From: Polaribacter pectinis
GTDB taxonomy: Bacteria > Bacteroidota > Bacteroidia > Flavobacteriales > Flavobacteriaceae
Length of the DNA: 64,000 nucleotides
Reading direction: 5' to 3'
NCBI RefSeq assembly: GCF_014352875.1
Contig: NZ_CP060695.1
Location: 2,573,501 to 2,637,500 of the forward strand
The notes under the pieces are model-generated. The model saw nothing but the letters and a program-made list of their open reading frames with translations, made no database searches and had not been told where the DNA came from. Positions 43,428-51,299 of this stretch are shown here, piece after piece (the first letter of the stretch is position 1; the number at the start of each line of letters is the position of its first letter). The position numbers and the translations under genes were made by a program.

Positions 43428-44615
43428 TTATTTTAAAATTGCCTCAATTCCAGGTAAACTTTTTCCCTCTAACATTTCTAACATAGCTCCTCCACCAGTA
43501 GAAACGTAGCTTACTTTATCTGCAAAACCAAATTGTTTAACTGCTGCAACAGAATCTCCACCACCAACTAAAGAAAATGCACCATTTTTAGTCGCTTTGT
43601 CTATTGAATGTCCTAAAGCAATTGTACCTGCAGCAAAAGATTCCATTTCAAAAACACCTAAAGGTCCATTCCATAAAATCGTTTTACACTTGTTTACAAC
43701 ATCATCAAAAATCTCTCTTGATTTTGGTCCAGCATCAACTCCTTCCCAACCATCAGGAATCTGATTAATGTCTAAAATCTGTGTATTTGCATCGTTAGAA
43801 AAATCGTCTGCAGCAACAACGTCTACAGGAATATGAACTTCTACTCCTTTTGCTTTTGCTTGCTTTAAAATATCTAAAGCCAACTCTTGTTTATCATCTT
43901 CACAAATAGAATTTCCTATTTTTCCACCTTGTGCTTTTATAAAAGTGAAACTCATTCCACCTCCAATAATTAAATGATCTACTTTGTCTAATATGTTTTC
44001 GATTACTGTAATTTTAGACGATACTTTTGCTCCTCCTAAAATTGCCAATACTGGTTTTTCTGAATTGTTTAAAACCTTATCGATACTTTCTATTTCTCTT
44101 GCTAATAAGTTTCCGAAACATTTATTACCTTCAAAAAATTGTGCAATAATTGTTGTAGATGCATGTGCTCTGTGAGCGGTTCCAAAAGCATCATTTACAT
44201 AAATATCTCCGAATTTCGATAATTTCTCTGCAAACGCAACATCACCTTTTGTTTCTTCAGGATAATAACGTAAGTTTTCTAATAATAAAATCTCTCCAGC
44301 TTCTAAATTAGCAACTGCTTCTTCAACTTTATCTCCAACACAATCTTCCACAAATTTTACGTTGCAACCAATAATATCTACGACCGATTTTACAATGTGC
44401 TTTAAAGAAAATTCTTCTTGAAAACCTTTTGGACGACCTAAATGAGACATTAATACACAGCTTCCTCCTTGTTCTAAAATATCTATAATAGTAGATTTTG
44501 CAGCTTGAATTCTAGTAGTATCTGTTACTTCAAATTTATCATTTAAAGGCACGTTAAAATCTACACGAATAATCGCTTTTTTATTTTCGAAATTAAAATC
44601 TTTTAGTGTTTTCAT
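43428..44615 (-). CDS. pgk: Phosphoglycerate kinase
   Basis: A 395-residue glycolytic enzyme that converts 1,3-bisphosphoglycerate and ADP into 3-phosphoglycerate and ATP. IIRVDFNVPLNDKFEV is the N-terminal signature; VLMSHLGRPKG carries the substrate Arg; LAILGGAKVSSKI and ILWNGPLGVFEM bind nucleotide; the C-terminus SLVGGGDSVAAV and STGGGAMLEMLEGK is standard. Full length. Monocistronic with a recognisable promoter (44637-44667) and terminator. Confidence 0.99.
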   Translation of the reverse strand: MKTLKDFNFENKKAIIRVDFNVPLNDKFEVTDTTRIQAAKSTIIDILEQGGSCVLMSHLGRPKGFQEEFSLKHIVKSVVDIIGCNVKFVEDCVGDKVEEAVANLEAGEILLLENLRYYPEETKGDVAFAEKLSKFGDIYVNDAFGTAHRAHASTTIIAQFFEGNKCFGNLLAREIESIDKVLNNSEKPVLAILGGAKVSSKITVIENILDKVDHLIIGGGMSFTFIKAQGGKIGNSICEDDKQELALDILKQAKAKGVEVHIPVDVVAADDFSNDANTQILDINQIPDGWEGVDAGPKSREIFDDVVNKCKTILWNGPLGVFEMESFAAGTIALGHSIDKATKNGAFSLVGGGDSVAAVKQFGFADKVSYVSTGGGAMLEMLEGKSLPGIEAILK

Positions 44616-44636
44616 TTTTAGTCTTTAGTATTTTCA

Positions 44637-44667
44637 CAAAAATACCTTTTTCTTTAGTTTTTAGAAA
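44637..44667 (-). promoter_or_regulatory. Promoter of pgk
   Basis: On the minus strand TTTC (44667-44664), 19 bp, TATTTTTG (44644-44637): the exact spacing of the Bacteroidota promoter with one mismatch in the -33 box. It lies 22 bp before the ATG. Confidence 0.6.
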
Positions 44668-44781
44668 GTTGAAATATAAAAAGTTAAGTTAACGTTTGCG
44701 TAGTATTGATTTATTTCTACCATGAATTCATAATTTAAAAGATTGCTCTCTAAAATTGATGAAATTCTGCATAACAAATTT

Positions 44782-44789
44782 TATATTTG
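44782..44789 (+). promoter_or_regulatory. -7 promoter element of the delta'-like gene
   Basis: TATATTTG, exact TAnnTTTG, ends 3 bp before the ATG at 44793, which would give a leaderless transcript. The -33 region is only weakly matched (attg at 44755). Confidence 0.45.
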
Positions 44790-44792
44790 TAA

Positions 44793-45935
44793 ATGCTTTT
44801 CAACCAAATTATAGGTCAAGAACATATTAAAAACCACTTGCAAGTTTCTGCGGAAAATGGTAGAATTCCGCATGCGCAATTGTTTGTAGGAAAAGAAGGA
44901 AGTGGAACTTTGCCAATGGCAATTGCCTATGCACAGTTTTTATTATGTAATTTTTCTGATAATGCTGAAGCTTGTAACATCAAGTGTAATAAATTGCAAC
45001 ATCCAGATTTGCATTTTGCGTTTCCTGTAACCACAAGCGATAGCGTAAAAAAACATCCTATAAGTAATTTGTATTTAGAAGAATGGAGAGATTTCTTAAG
45101 CGTACAACCTTATGCTAGTTTATTTAATTGGTTGCAACATATTGGCGTAGAAAATAAACAAGGAAATATTGGAGTTGATGAAGCTGAAGATGTTGTAAAA
45201 AAGCTAAAACTAAAATCTTACGAAGGTGGTTTTAAAGTGATGATTATTTGGATGGCAGAAAAAATGAACATTGCTGCTGCCAACAAATTATTAAAACTGA
45301 TTGAAGAACCGCCAAACAAAACTGTTTTCATTTTAATAACAGAAAATGAAGAGCAGATTATAAATACCATAAAATCACGTTGTCAAGCGTTACATTTCCC
45401 TGTTTTAGCAGAACAAGATATTGCAAAAGCTTTGGTAGAAAGAGAAAATTGCTCGGAAAGTGAAGCTGCTACAATTGCGCATCAAGCTGAAGGAAATTAC
45501 AACAAAGCCATCCATTTATTACACAACGATTCTTCTGATTTGGTTTTCGAAGAATGGTTTATTGCTTGGATTAGAACTGCTTTTAGAGCCAAAGGAAATG
45601 CTTCTGTGGTACAACAATTAATTTCTTGGTCGGACACGATTGCAAAAACCGGACGTGAAACTCAAAAACGTTTTTTAGAATATTGTTTACAATTTTTTAG
45701 ACAAGCTTTATTATTAAACTACAAGTCTGATCAGTTGGTTTTTATGGAAACAAAAACAGGTTTCGATTTGTCTAAATTTGCACCTTTTGTACATGCTGGA
45801 AATATTTTGGAGATAGAAAAAGAACTAAATGATGCCATGTATCACATTGAAAGAAATGGAAATGCAAAAATTATTTTGTTAGATTTATCAATGAAATTAA
45901 CGAGGTTTCTTCATAAAAAAGAAGAAACAGTTTAA
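44793..45935 (+). CDS. holB: DNA polymerase III subunit delta' (clamp loader)
   Basis: A 380-residue clamp-loader ATPase relative. IIGQEHIKNHLQVSAENGRI, then PHAQLFVGKEGSGTL and IAYAQFLLC align with delta'/gamma; the P-loop GKEGSGTL (33-40) lacks the Lys needed for ATP binding, as in delta'. Cys52, Cys61 and Cys65 mark the zinc module. VMIIWMAEKMNIAAANKLLK, then LIEEPPNKTVFILITENEEQ and TIKSRCQALHFPVL are sensor motifs. It loads the beta clamp. Unlinked to tmk, as usual in this group. It has its own promoter. Confidence 0.9.
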   Translation: MLFNQIIGQEHIKNHLQVSAENGRIPHAQLFVGKEGSGTLPMAIAYAQFLLCNFSDNAEACNIKCNKLQHPDLHFAFPVTTSDSVKKHPISNLYLEEWRDFLSVQPYASLFNWLQHIGVENKQGNIGVDEAEDVVKKLKLKSYEGGFKVMIIWMAEKMNIAAANKLLKLIEEPPNKTVFILITENEEQIINTIKSRCQALHFPVLAEQDIAKALVERENCSESEAATIAHQAEGNYNKAIHLLHNDSSDLVFEEWFIAWIRTAFRAKGNASVVQQLISWSDTIAKTGRETQKRFLEYCLQFFRQALLLNYKSDQLVFMETKTGFDLSKFAPFVHAGNILEIEKELNDAMYHIERNGNAKIILLDLSMKLTRFLHKKEETV

Positions 45936-46020
45936 CTATCTTATAAAATTAATTTTAAAAAGTGTCCCCTTTTTAATTTTGACAAACGTCTTAATAGTAT
46001 AAACTTAAAAACTTTAGATT

Positions 46021-46368
46021 ATGAAACAATTTATGATGATTTTTATCGGCGAAGATTATGCTGATTTAGGGCTTTCTCCAGAAGAAATGCAAAACAGAAT
46101 GGGAAAATGGTTTGCTTGGAGCCAGAAAATGGATGCTGCAGGAATTAAACATGAAGGTGAAGCCTTAACTTCCAAAATAAGACGTATTTCTGGTGTTGAA
46201 AGAACAGCTAAAGACATTGCATCTACAGAATTGAAAGAAATTGTTGGTGGTTATTACACAGTTTCTGCCAAAGATTTTGATGCAGTTGAAGAAATTGCCA
46301 AAGATTTTCCAGATTACGATTTAGGCTCTTATGTAGAAATTAGAGAAGTTATGGTATTTGATCATTAA
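46021..46368 (+). CDS. YciI (DGPF/YCII-related) family protein
   Basis: A 115-residue YCII-related protein: MKQFMMIFIGEDYADLGLSP, then MGKWFAWSQKMDAAGIKHEG, IVGGYYTVSAKDFDAVEEIA and VEIREVMVFDH. These small dimeric proteins of unknown activity are often placed next to ECF42 sigma factors, as here. The stop codon overlaps the sigma start by 1 bp (TAATG), so translation is coupled. In studied ECF42 systems the DGPF gene is a target of the sigma factor rather than its anti-sigma. Confidence 0.92.
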   Translation: MKQFMMIFIGEDYADLGLSPEEMQNRMGKWFAWSQKMDAAGIKHEGEALTSKIRRISGVERTAKDIASTELKEIVGGYYTVSAKDFDAVEEIAKDFPDYDLGSYVEIREVMVFDH

Positions 46369-47477
46369 TGGAAACGAAACTCATAGACCATCTTTTTCGA
46401 TATCATAGTGGAAAGATGGTTTCTGTTTTAACTCGAATTTTTGGACTCTCAAATCTGGAAATTATCGAAGATGCTGTGCAAGATACTTTTCTAAAAGCAA
46501 GTATTTCTTGGCGAAAAGAACAGCCAGAAAATCCTGAAGCTTGGCTAACAAAAGCTGCAAAAAATAGAGTTTTAGATATTTTTAGAAAACTAAAATCGGA
46601 ACAAAAACTCATTCCAGAAATTAAAGCAGGTTTTGATTCTATTGCAACAGAGGAACTTTTTTTAGATGCAGAAATAGAAGACGCTCAACTTCGAATGATT
46701 TTTACTGCTTGTCACCCAAAATTAGACGCTAAAGACCAAATTGTATTTGCCCTAAAAACCATTGCTGGTTTTAGTACCAAAGAAATTGCATCTGCTTTAT
46801 TAACTAAAGAGGAAACCATTAAAAAGCGTTTATTAAGAGCCAAAAAAACGATTAAAACTACAAATTTAGCCTTCAAGATTCCACAAGGAAAAGAACTTCC
46901 TGAAAGGATTGATAGCGTTTTAAATGTTATTTATCTTATTTTTAATGAAGGTTTTCACTCCAATAAAAAAGAGATTTTAGTACAAAAAGAATTGTGTGGA
47001 GAAGCCATTCGTTTGTGTAAAATGTTACTAAAAAATAAACACACTCAAATTCCTGAAAGTTATGCTTTGTTTGCGCTCATGTGTTTTCATTCTGCAAGAT
47101 TAGATGCAAAAATTAATACTGAAAATGAGTTGTTAGATTTAAAAAATCAAGATAGAAATAAATGGTCTTTTCCTATGATTCAATTAGGAAATATGATGAT
47201 GAATAAAGCTGTTGAAACATCACAATTCTCAAGATACCATTATGAAGCTGCAATTGTTGTAGAACATATAAAAGCGCCTAATTTCGAACAAACAGATTGG
47301 AATAAAATTTTGAATTATTACAAGTGTTTACACAAACTACAACCTTCCACTTCCTACCTATTAACAATGGCTGTTGTCTGTTTGCAAAGTGAAAACTATG
47401 TAAAAGCCAATTATTATTTCGAACAAATAAACCCTGATGATTTAGCACAACGTTCGTATTTATTTTATGGCGCATAA
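46368..47477 (+). CDS. ECF42-type sigma factor with premature stop in the C-terminal extension
   Basis: A sigma factor with an extra C-terminal domain (DUF6596/SnoaL-free ECF42 type, COG4941). Region 2: LIDHLFRYHSGKMVSVLTRI, IIEDAVQDTFLKA, W and NPEAWLTKAAKNRVLDIFRK. Region 4: FALKTIAGFSTKEIASALLT with KEETIKKRLLRAKKTI. After residue 165: ERIDSVLNVIYLIFNEGFHS, the ECF42 extension with TPR-like helices. The frame stops at TAA 47475-47477 in YLFYGA, but continues in frame for 44 residues (ADYFAKTNNKKEALKFIDIA, ending FLERKKTYFSKNL) to TAG at 47610-47612, exactly the usual end of the family. It may be truncated, inactive or recently mutated. The gene follows the YciI gene with a 1-bp overlap. 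Confidence 0.9.
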   Translation: METKLIDHLFRYHSGKMVSVLTRIFGLSNLEIIEDAVQDTFLKASISWRKEQPENPEAWLTKAAKNRVLDIFRKLKSEQKLIPEIKAGFDSIATEELFLDAEIEDAQLRMIFTACHPKLDAKDQIVFALKTIAGFSTKEIASALLTKEETIKKRLLRAKKTIKTTNLAFKIPQGKELPERIDSVLNVIYLIFNEGFHSNKKEILVQKELCGEAIRLCKMLLKNKHTQIPESYALFALMCFHSARLDAKINTENELLDLKNQDRNKWSFPMIQLGNMMMNKAVETSQFSRYHYEAAIVVEHIKAPNFEQTDWNKILNYYKCLHKLQPSTSYLLTMAVVCLQSENYVKANYYFEQINPDDLAQRSYLFYGA

Positions 47478-47612
47478 GCAGATTATTTTGCTAAAACAAA
47501 CAATAAAAAAGAAGCTTTAAAATTTATTGATATTGCTTTAAAAAAAGTGTCTAACAATTTGGAAAAGGAATTTTTGGAGAGGAAAAAAACTTACTTTTCA
47601 AAAAACTTATAG
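47478..47612 (+). pseudogene. In-frame 3' remnant of the ECF42 sigma factor
   Basis: Forty-four sense codons in frame with the sigma gene after its TAA, ending in TAG at 47610. The translation matches what COG4941 sigma factors have at this position (ADYF, then EALKFIDIALKKVSNNLEKE and FLERK), so this is part of the same ancestral gene. There is no ATG or TTG at the beginning, so it is unlikely to be made separately. Confidence 0.75.
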
Positions 47613-47663
47613 TTGTAAAATACGAAGTATAGATTCCTGTTTTTACATTAATAACAAATAAAA

Positions 47664-48221
47664 CTATACTCCTTTTTCAGCTCTTTGAGCAACATACAAA
47701 TCTGCAATTGTTGGGTTTTCTGGGCAACTTTTTATTTGTTGAAATTCATCTCCAACTTTTACAAAACCAGTTTGTATCACTTTAAAATAAACGCCACACA
47801 TTGTTGTATTCCAGAACTGTTTTAGAATTTTCATGTCATTAAAACGAATACCTAATTTATAACAAGGATTTCTTTGCACAGTTGCTTCTAAAATAGCTTC
47901 ACCAACTTTAAAAGTATCACCTTGATGAATTTTGGTTTCCTCTAAATCGTCAATAGTTAAGTTTTCTCCAAACATTCCTAATTGCCAATCTAAATTTGGA
48001 TGAAGTGGTTTAAAAAAATCATAATGTTTTAGAGAATATCCATAAATAGCTTGTAAAATACCTCCATGATTTTCTCTATCGGAAATCTCATCACCTTTAA
48101 CATCTTCTGTATCTAAAAAGATTGGTTTTATAACAGAGAATTTAAAAATTCCTGTTGTTACAGATTCTCCTTTCCATTCAATTTCTCTGCGTTCACCAAT
48201 ATTTGTTGAAACTATTTTCAA
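47664..48221 (-). CDS. MOSC domain-containing protein (YiiM-like)
   Basis: A 185-residue MOSC protein. The sulfur-carrying Cys120 is in the motif RNPCYKLGIRF, and DREnHGGILQAIYGYSLKHY and LGMFGENLTIDDLEE are family segments. MOSC proteins of the YiiM group act with molybdenum cofactor on N-hydroxylated compounds (6-HAP) or as sulfur carriers. Its start lies 4 bp after the stop of the enoyl-CoA hydratase gene, so the two are one unit. Substrate not decided. Confidence 0.88.
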   Translation of the reverse strand: MKIVSTNIGERREIEWKGESVTTGIFKFSVIKPIFLDTEDVKGDEISDRENHGGILQAIYGYSLKHYDFFKPLHPNLDWQLGMFGENLTIDDLEETKIHQGDTFKVGEAILEATVQRNPCYKLGIRFNDMKILKQFWNTTMCGVYFKVIQTGFVKVGDEFQQIKSCPENPTIADLYVAQRAEKGV

Positions 48222-48225
48222 AAGA

Positions 48226-48993
48226 CTACTTTTTAAATTTTTCTAACGCTTTCTTTGTAAAATCAGATAACACCAATTCACCAGAAACTGCAGCTCTTTC
48301 TTCTAATAAATTGTTCCAATTTTCTGTTCCTTTCCACAATGTTTTTTTCATTTCAGCTAAAGCTGTAGGATTGTATGAAGCTAATTTTTCTGATAAAATT
48401 TCGACTTCTTCATCTAATTCTTTAATACTCTCAAAAACTTTTGCGTACAAACCTTTTTCTTTTGCCCAATAGGCATTTTTCCAATTACTTGCGTCTAAAG
48501 TCAATTCTGCAGTTCCAGAAACTCCAATTTTTCTTGTAACTGCTGGTTCTATTACAAAAGGTCCAATTCCTATGGTAAATTCAGATAATTTAATTGCTGC
48601 ATTTTCTGTTGCCAACACATAATCGCAAGCTGAAGCCAAACCAACGCCACCACCAACTGTTTTTCCTTGAATTCTTCCGATAATTAATTTGCCACAAGTT
48701 CTCATGGCGTTTATCACATTTGCAAAACCAGAGAAAAATTGTTTTCCATCTTCTAAATTAGAAATTGCCACTAATTCATCAAAAGAAGCACCTGCACAAA
48801 AGGCTTTTTCTCCTTCAGATTTTAAAATAATTACAGAAACATCTCCATTATTTCCAACAGAAATTAACTCTTTGGTTAATCGATCTAACAATTCACCTGG
48901 AAAAGAATTGCTTGCAGGATGCCCAAATTCTATGGTTGCTATTTTATTCTGAATATTTGTGTACAAACTTCCGTTTTTTCTATCTGTAGTCAT
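48226..48993 (-). CDS. Enoyl-CoA hydratase/isomerase family protein (methylglutaconyl-CoA hydratase-like)
   Basis: A 255-residue crotonase-fold enzyme. The oxyanion-hole segments are FCAGASFDELVAI and GKTVGGGVGLASACDYVLAT; FTIGIGPFVIEPAV occupies the catalytic loop, where the usual Glu of hydratases is at or near SEFTIGI. It resembles methylglutaconyl-CoA hydratases of leucine breakdown, but a general enoyl-CoA hydratase is possible. Four bp upstream of the MOSC gene. The biological connection between the two is not evident. Confidence 0.85.
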   Translation of the reverse strand: MTTDRKNGSLYTNIQNKIATIEFGHPASNSFPGELLDRLTKELISVGNNGDVSVIILKSEGEKAFCAGASFDELVAISNLEDGKQFFSGFANVINAMRTCGKLIIGRIQGKTVGGGVGLASACDYVLATENAAIKLSEFTIGIGPFVIEPAVTRKIGVSGTAELTLDASNWKNAYWAKEKGLYAKVFESIKELDEEVEILSEKLASYNPTALAEMKKTLWKGTENWNNLLEERAAVSGELVLSDFTKKALEKFKK

Positions 48994-49072
48994 AATTTCT
49001 AATTTTAGTAAAAATAGGGCTTAATTAGAGAATTTTCAATTCTAAAAGTGCCTTTTTAAATGAATTGGTATT

Positions 49073-50413
49073 CTAACTTTCTGAACCATTTGCCAATGGA
49101 ATAAACTTACTTCTAAATTTAAGAAATATAGGAAGTCCTCTAATAACCATCCATAAAACGAAAGTAATCCAAATGGCATATAATTTTAAATCTAAAGAAT
49201 CAAAAAACAGTAAAGAAGGAATAAAAACAAGCCCTGTAGAAACTATTAGTAGGTTTCTTAAAAACTTCATTTCTCCCATTCCTTTAAACATTCCGTCTAA
49301 AATATAAGTAATTCCGCAAATTGGTTGCATGGCTAAAATTAGCCAGAAAGTCATATAAAACTGATCTAAAACTAATGGGTCTTTGGTAAAAATGTGACCA
49401 ATTGGTTCATAAAAAAGAAATCCGAAAAAAGCCATAACAACACCAGTTCCAAAACCGTAAATAATTAATTTATTACTTAACTTCAATAACGTTTTATAAT
49501 CTTTTGCACCTAATAATTTACCTGATAAAATATTTCCTGCACTCGAATAACCATCGATACTAAAAGCACCTAAAAGCCATAAATTTAGCCCAATTGTATA
49601 GGCTGCAATGTATTCTTTTCCATAAGATGTTGCGTAAGATGTTGCAAAATACAAAGCTGTATTTAAGGCAATAGTTCTTATAAAAAGATTGCCAATCATT
49701 CCTAACAAACGAGGAATTTCAACATGAAATGGCAAACTTAATTTTAAAGAAATGGTTGTTTTTTTCATCAACAAAAACAAAGAAATAACTGCCATAGAAA
49801 TTTGTGCAATTACACTTGCATAAGCTGCTCCTTCTATGTTCATTGCAGGAATATAACCTTCAATTCCATATACTAAAACAATATCTAAAACGATATTTAA
49901 ACCTGCTCCAATTAAGGCAATTATCATCGGGTAAAAAGTATTTTGTAATCCTCTAAATATGCCGAAAACTGCAAATACAAAAAGGGAAAAAGGAAAACCA
50001 AAAATTCTAATATTAAAATAGGTAATACAATATTCTAAAATTTCTCCTGAAGCATTATAAAACGCAAAAATTTCTCTTGAAAACGGATACGAAATTCCTA
50101 AAATCAATAAACTTCCTAAAACAATAATTGCAATTGCTTGTGCTGGTAAACTTTTAACTTCTTCTATTTTGTTTGCACCTACATATTGAGAAACTATAGA
50201 TGAAATTGCACTTCTTATTTGTCCGAAAACCCAAACTAACATAGAAATAAAAGCGCCAACAATACCAACAGCAGCTAAACTTTCGGTTGCATTTGTATCT
50301 ATATTACCAATAATTGCAGTATCTGTAATTGATAAAAGAGGTTCTGCAATACCAGCAATTAAAGCAGGAATTGCCAATTTATTAATATTCTTAAAACTGA
50401 TATTTGTCTTCAA
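49073..50413 (-). CDS. MATE family efflux transporter (DinF-like)
   Basis: A 446-residue multidrug and toxin extrusion transporter with 12 membrane helices: NKLAIPALIAGIAEPLLSIT with DTAIIGNID opens the first half and IPRLLGMIGNLFIRTIALNT the second. It exports cationic or organic compounds in exchange for Na+ or H+. The start is a TTG (50413), since no ATG occurs in the conserved N-terminus. A TACATTTG -7 element is 14 bp upstream. It is divergent from the universal stress gene, sharing a 94-bp control region. Confidence 0.93.
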   Translation of the reverse strand: MKTNISFKNINKLAIPALIAGIAEPLLSITDTAIIGNIDTNATESLAAVGIVGAFISMLVWVFGQIRSAISSIVSQYVGANKIEEVKSLPAQAIAIIVLGSLLILGISYPFSREIFAFYNASGEILEYCITYFNIRIFGFPFSLFVFAVFGIFRGLQNTFYPMIIALIGAGLNIVLDIVLVYGIEGYIPAMNIEGAAYASVIAQISMAVISLFLLMKKTTISLKLSLPFHVEIPRLLGMIGNLFIRTIALNTALYFATSYATSYGKEYIAAYTIGLNLWLLGAFSIDGYSSAGNILSGKLLGAKDYKTLLKLSNKLIIYGFGTGVVMAFFGFLFYEPIGHIFTKDPLVLDQFYMTFWLILAMQPICGITYILDGMFKGMGEMKFLRNLLIVSTGLVFIPSLLFFDSLDLKLYAIWITFVLWMVIRGLPIFLKFRSKFIPLANGSES

Positions 50414-50427
50414 AAAAAGGCTTTTTG

Positions 50428-50435
50428 CAAATGTA
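50428..50435 (-). promoter_or_regulatory. -7 promoter element of the MATE gene
   Basis: TACATTTG on the minus strand, exact TAnnTTTG, 14 bp before the TTG start. Confidence 0.45.
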
Positions 50436-50479
50436 CATATCTAAAAAATGTAAAAAGAAGAGATTCTCTGAAAATTAAC

Positions 50480-50487
50480 TAACTTTG
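50480..50487 (+). promoter_or_regulatory. -7 promoter element of the universal stress gene
   Basis: TAACTTTG, exact TAnnTTTG, 20 bp before the ATG at 50508. Divergent from the MATE promoter 45 bp away. Confidence 0.55.
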
Positions 50488-50507
50488 CAACGTTAAAATT
50501 TATCATT

Positions 50508-51299
50508 ATGAAACACATTTTAGTCCCAATTGGATCTACAGTAAGCGCACAAAATACATTACAATATGCTATTGATTTTGCCTCTGAAATTGACGCAAAA
50601 GTATTTGTTTTTAGAGCATACAATGCAAAAACAAAAGCAGGAACAATGGTTAATGTAAATTCTATTATTGGTCGTGAAACCAACTTGTATTTACGTACGT
50701 TAGTTTCTTCTGTAAACGTGAAAAATGTAGACATTAAATTAATTGCTTCTCAAGGAAGTTTAATTGATAGTGTAGAAGCTGTACATAATGAAATTGGTGT
50801 AGATTTAATTATAGTAGGTACTAAAAGCAATTCTATTAAAGAAGAGTTATTTTTAGGAAATACTGCTGGAAAATTAGCTAAAATGTCAGATTTATCTGTT
50901 TTAGTGATTCCTGAAGCTTATACTTTTAAACCTGTAACAAATATTTTAGTTGCTTTTAAATCTGGAATTATTAAAAGAAAAAATGCACTAAAACCACTAC
51001 AATTTATTGCAAATAAATTTACTTCTTCTGTGAATTTATTGTTGGTAAAAACACCTAATTATACTGAAGAAGATTTAGTTTTAAATGAAGGTTTAAAAAA
51101 CTTACAATCTACATTAACTGTTACTGAAAACGCTACTACTTTTCAAGCTGTTTTAGAACACAGTAAAACACACAACCCAGATTTATTGTGTGTATTTAGA
51201 CGTAAGAGAGGTTTTTTTAAGAAACTATGGGAAAAAAGTACCATCTTAAAAGAAGAATTTTCTACAACAGTTCCTTTGTTAATTTTGAAAGGGAAATAA
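50508..51299 (+). CDS. Universal stress protein (two-domain)
   Basis: A 263-residue UspA-type protein with two Usp halves. The first (MKHILVPIGSTVSAQNTLQY, ending GTKSNSIKEELFLGNTAGKL with VLVIPEA) has most of the ATP-binding G-x-G-like motif (GTKSNSIKEELFLGNTA); the second (NILVAFKSGIIKRKNALKPL, ending VPLLILKGK) is degenerate. Usually a cytoplasmic responder to stress or starvation. The stop codon abuts the stop of the convergent AddB-like gene with no gap. Confidence 0.92.
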   Translation: MKHILVPIGSTVSAQNTLQYAIDFASEIDAKVFVFRAYNAKTKAGTMVNVNSIIGRETNLYLRTLVSSVNVKNVDIKLIASQGSLIDSVEAVHNEIGVDLIIVGTKSNSIKEELFLGNTAGKLAKMSDLSVLVIPEAYTFKPVTNILVAFKSGIIKRKNALKPLQFIANKFTSSVNLLLVKTPNYTEEDLVLNEGLKNLQSTLTVTENATTFQAVLEHSKTHNPDLLCVFRRKRGFFKKLWEKSTILKEEFSTTVPLLILKGK

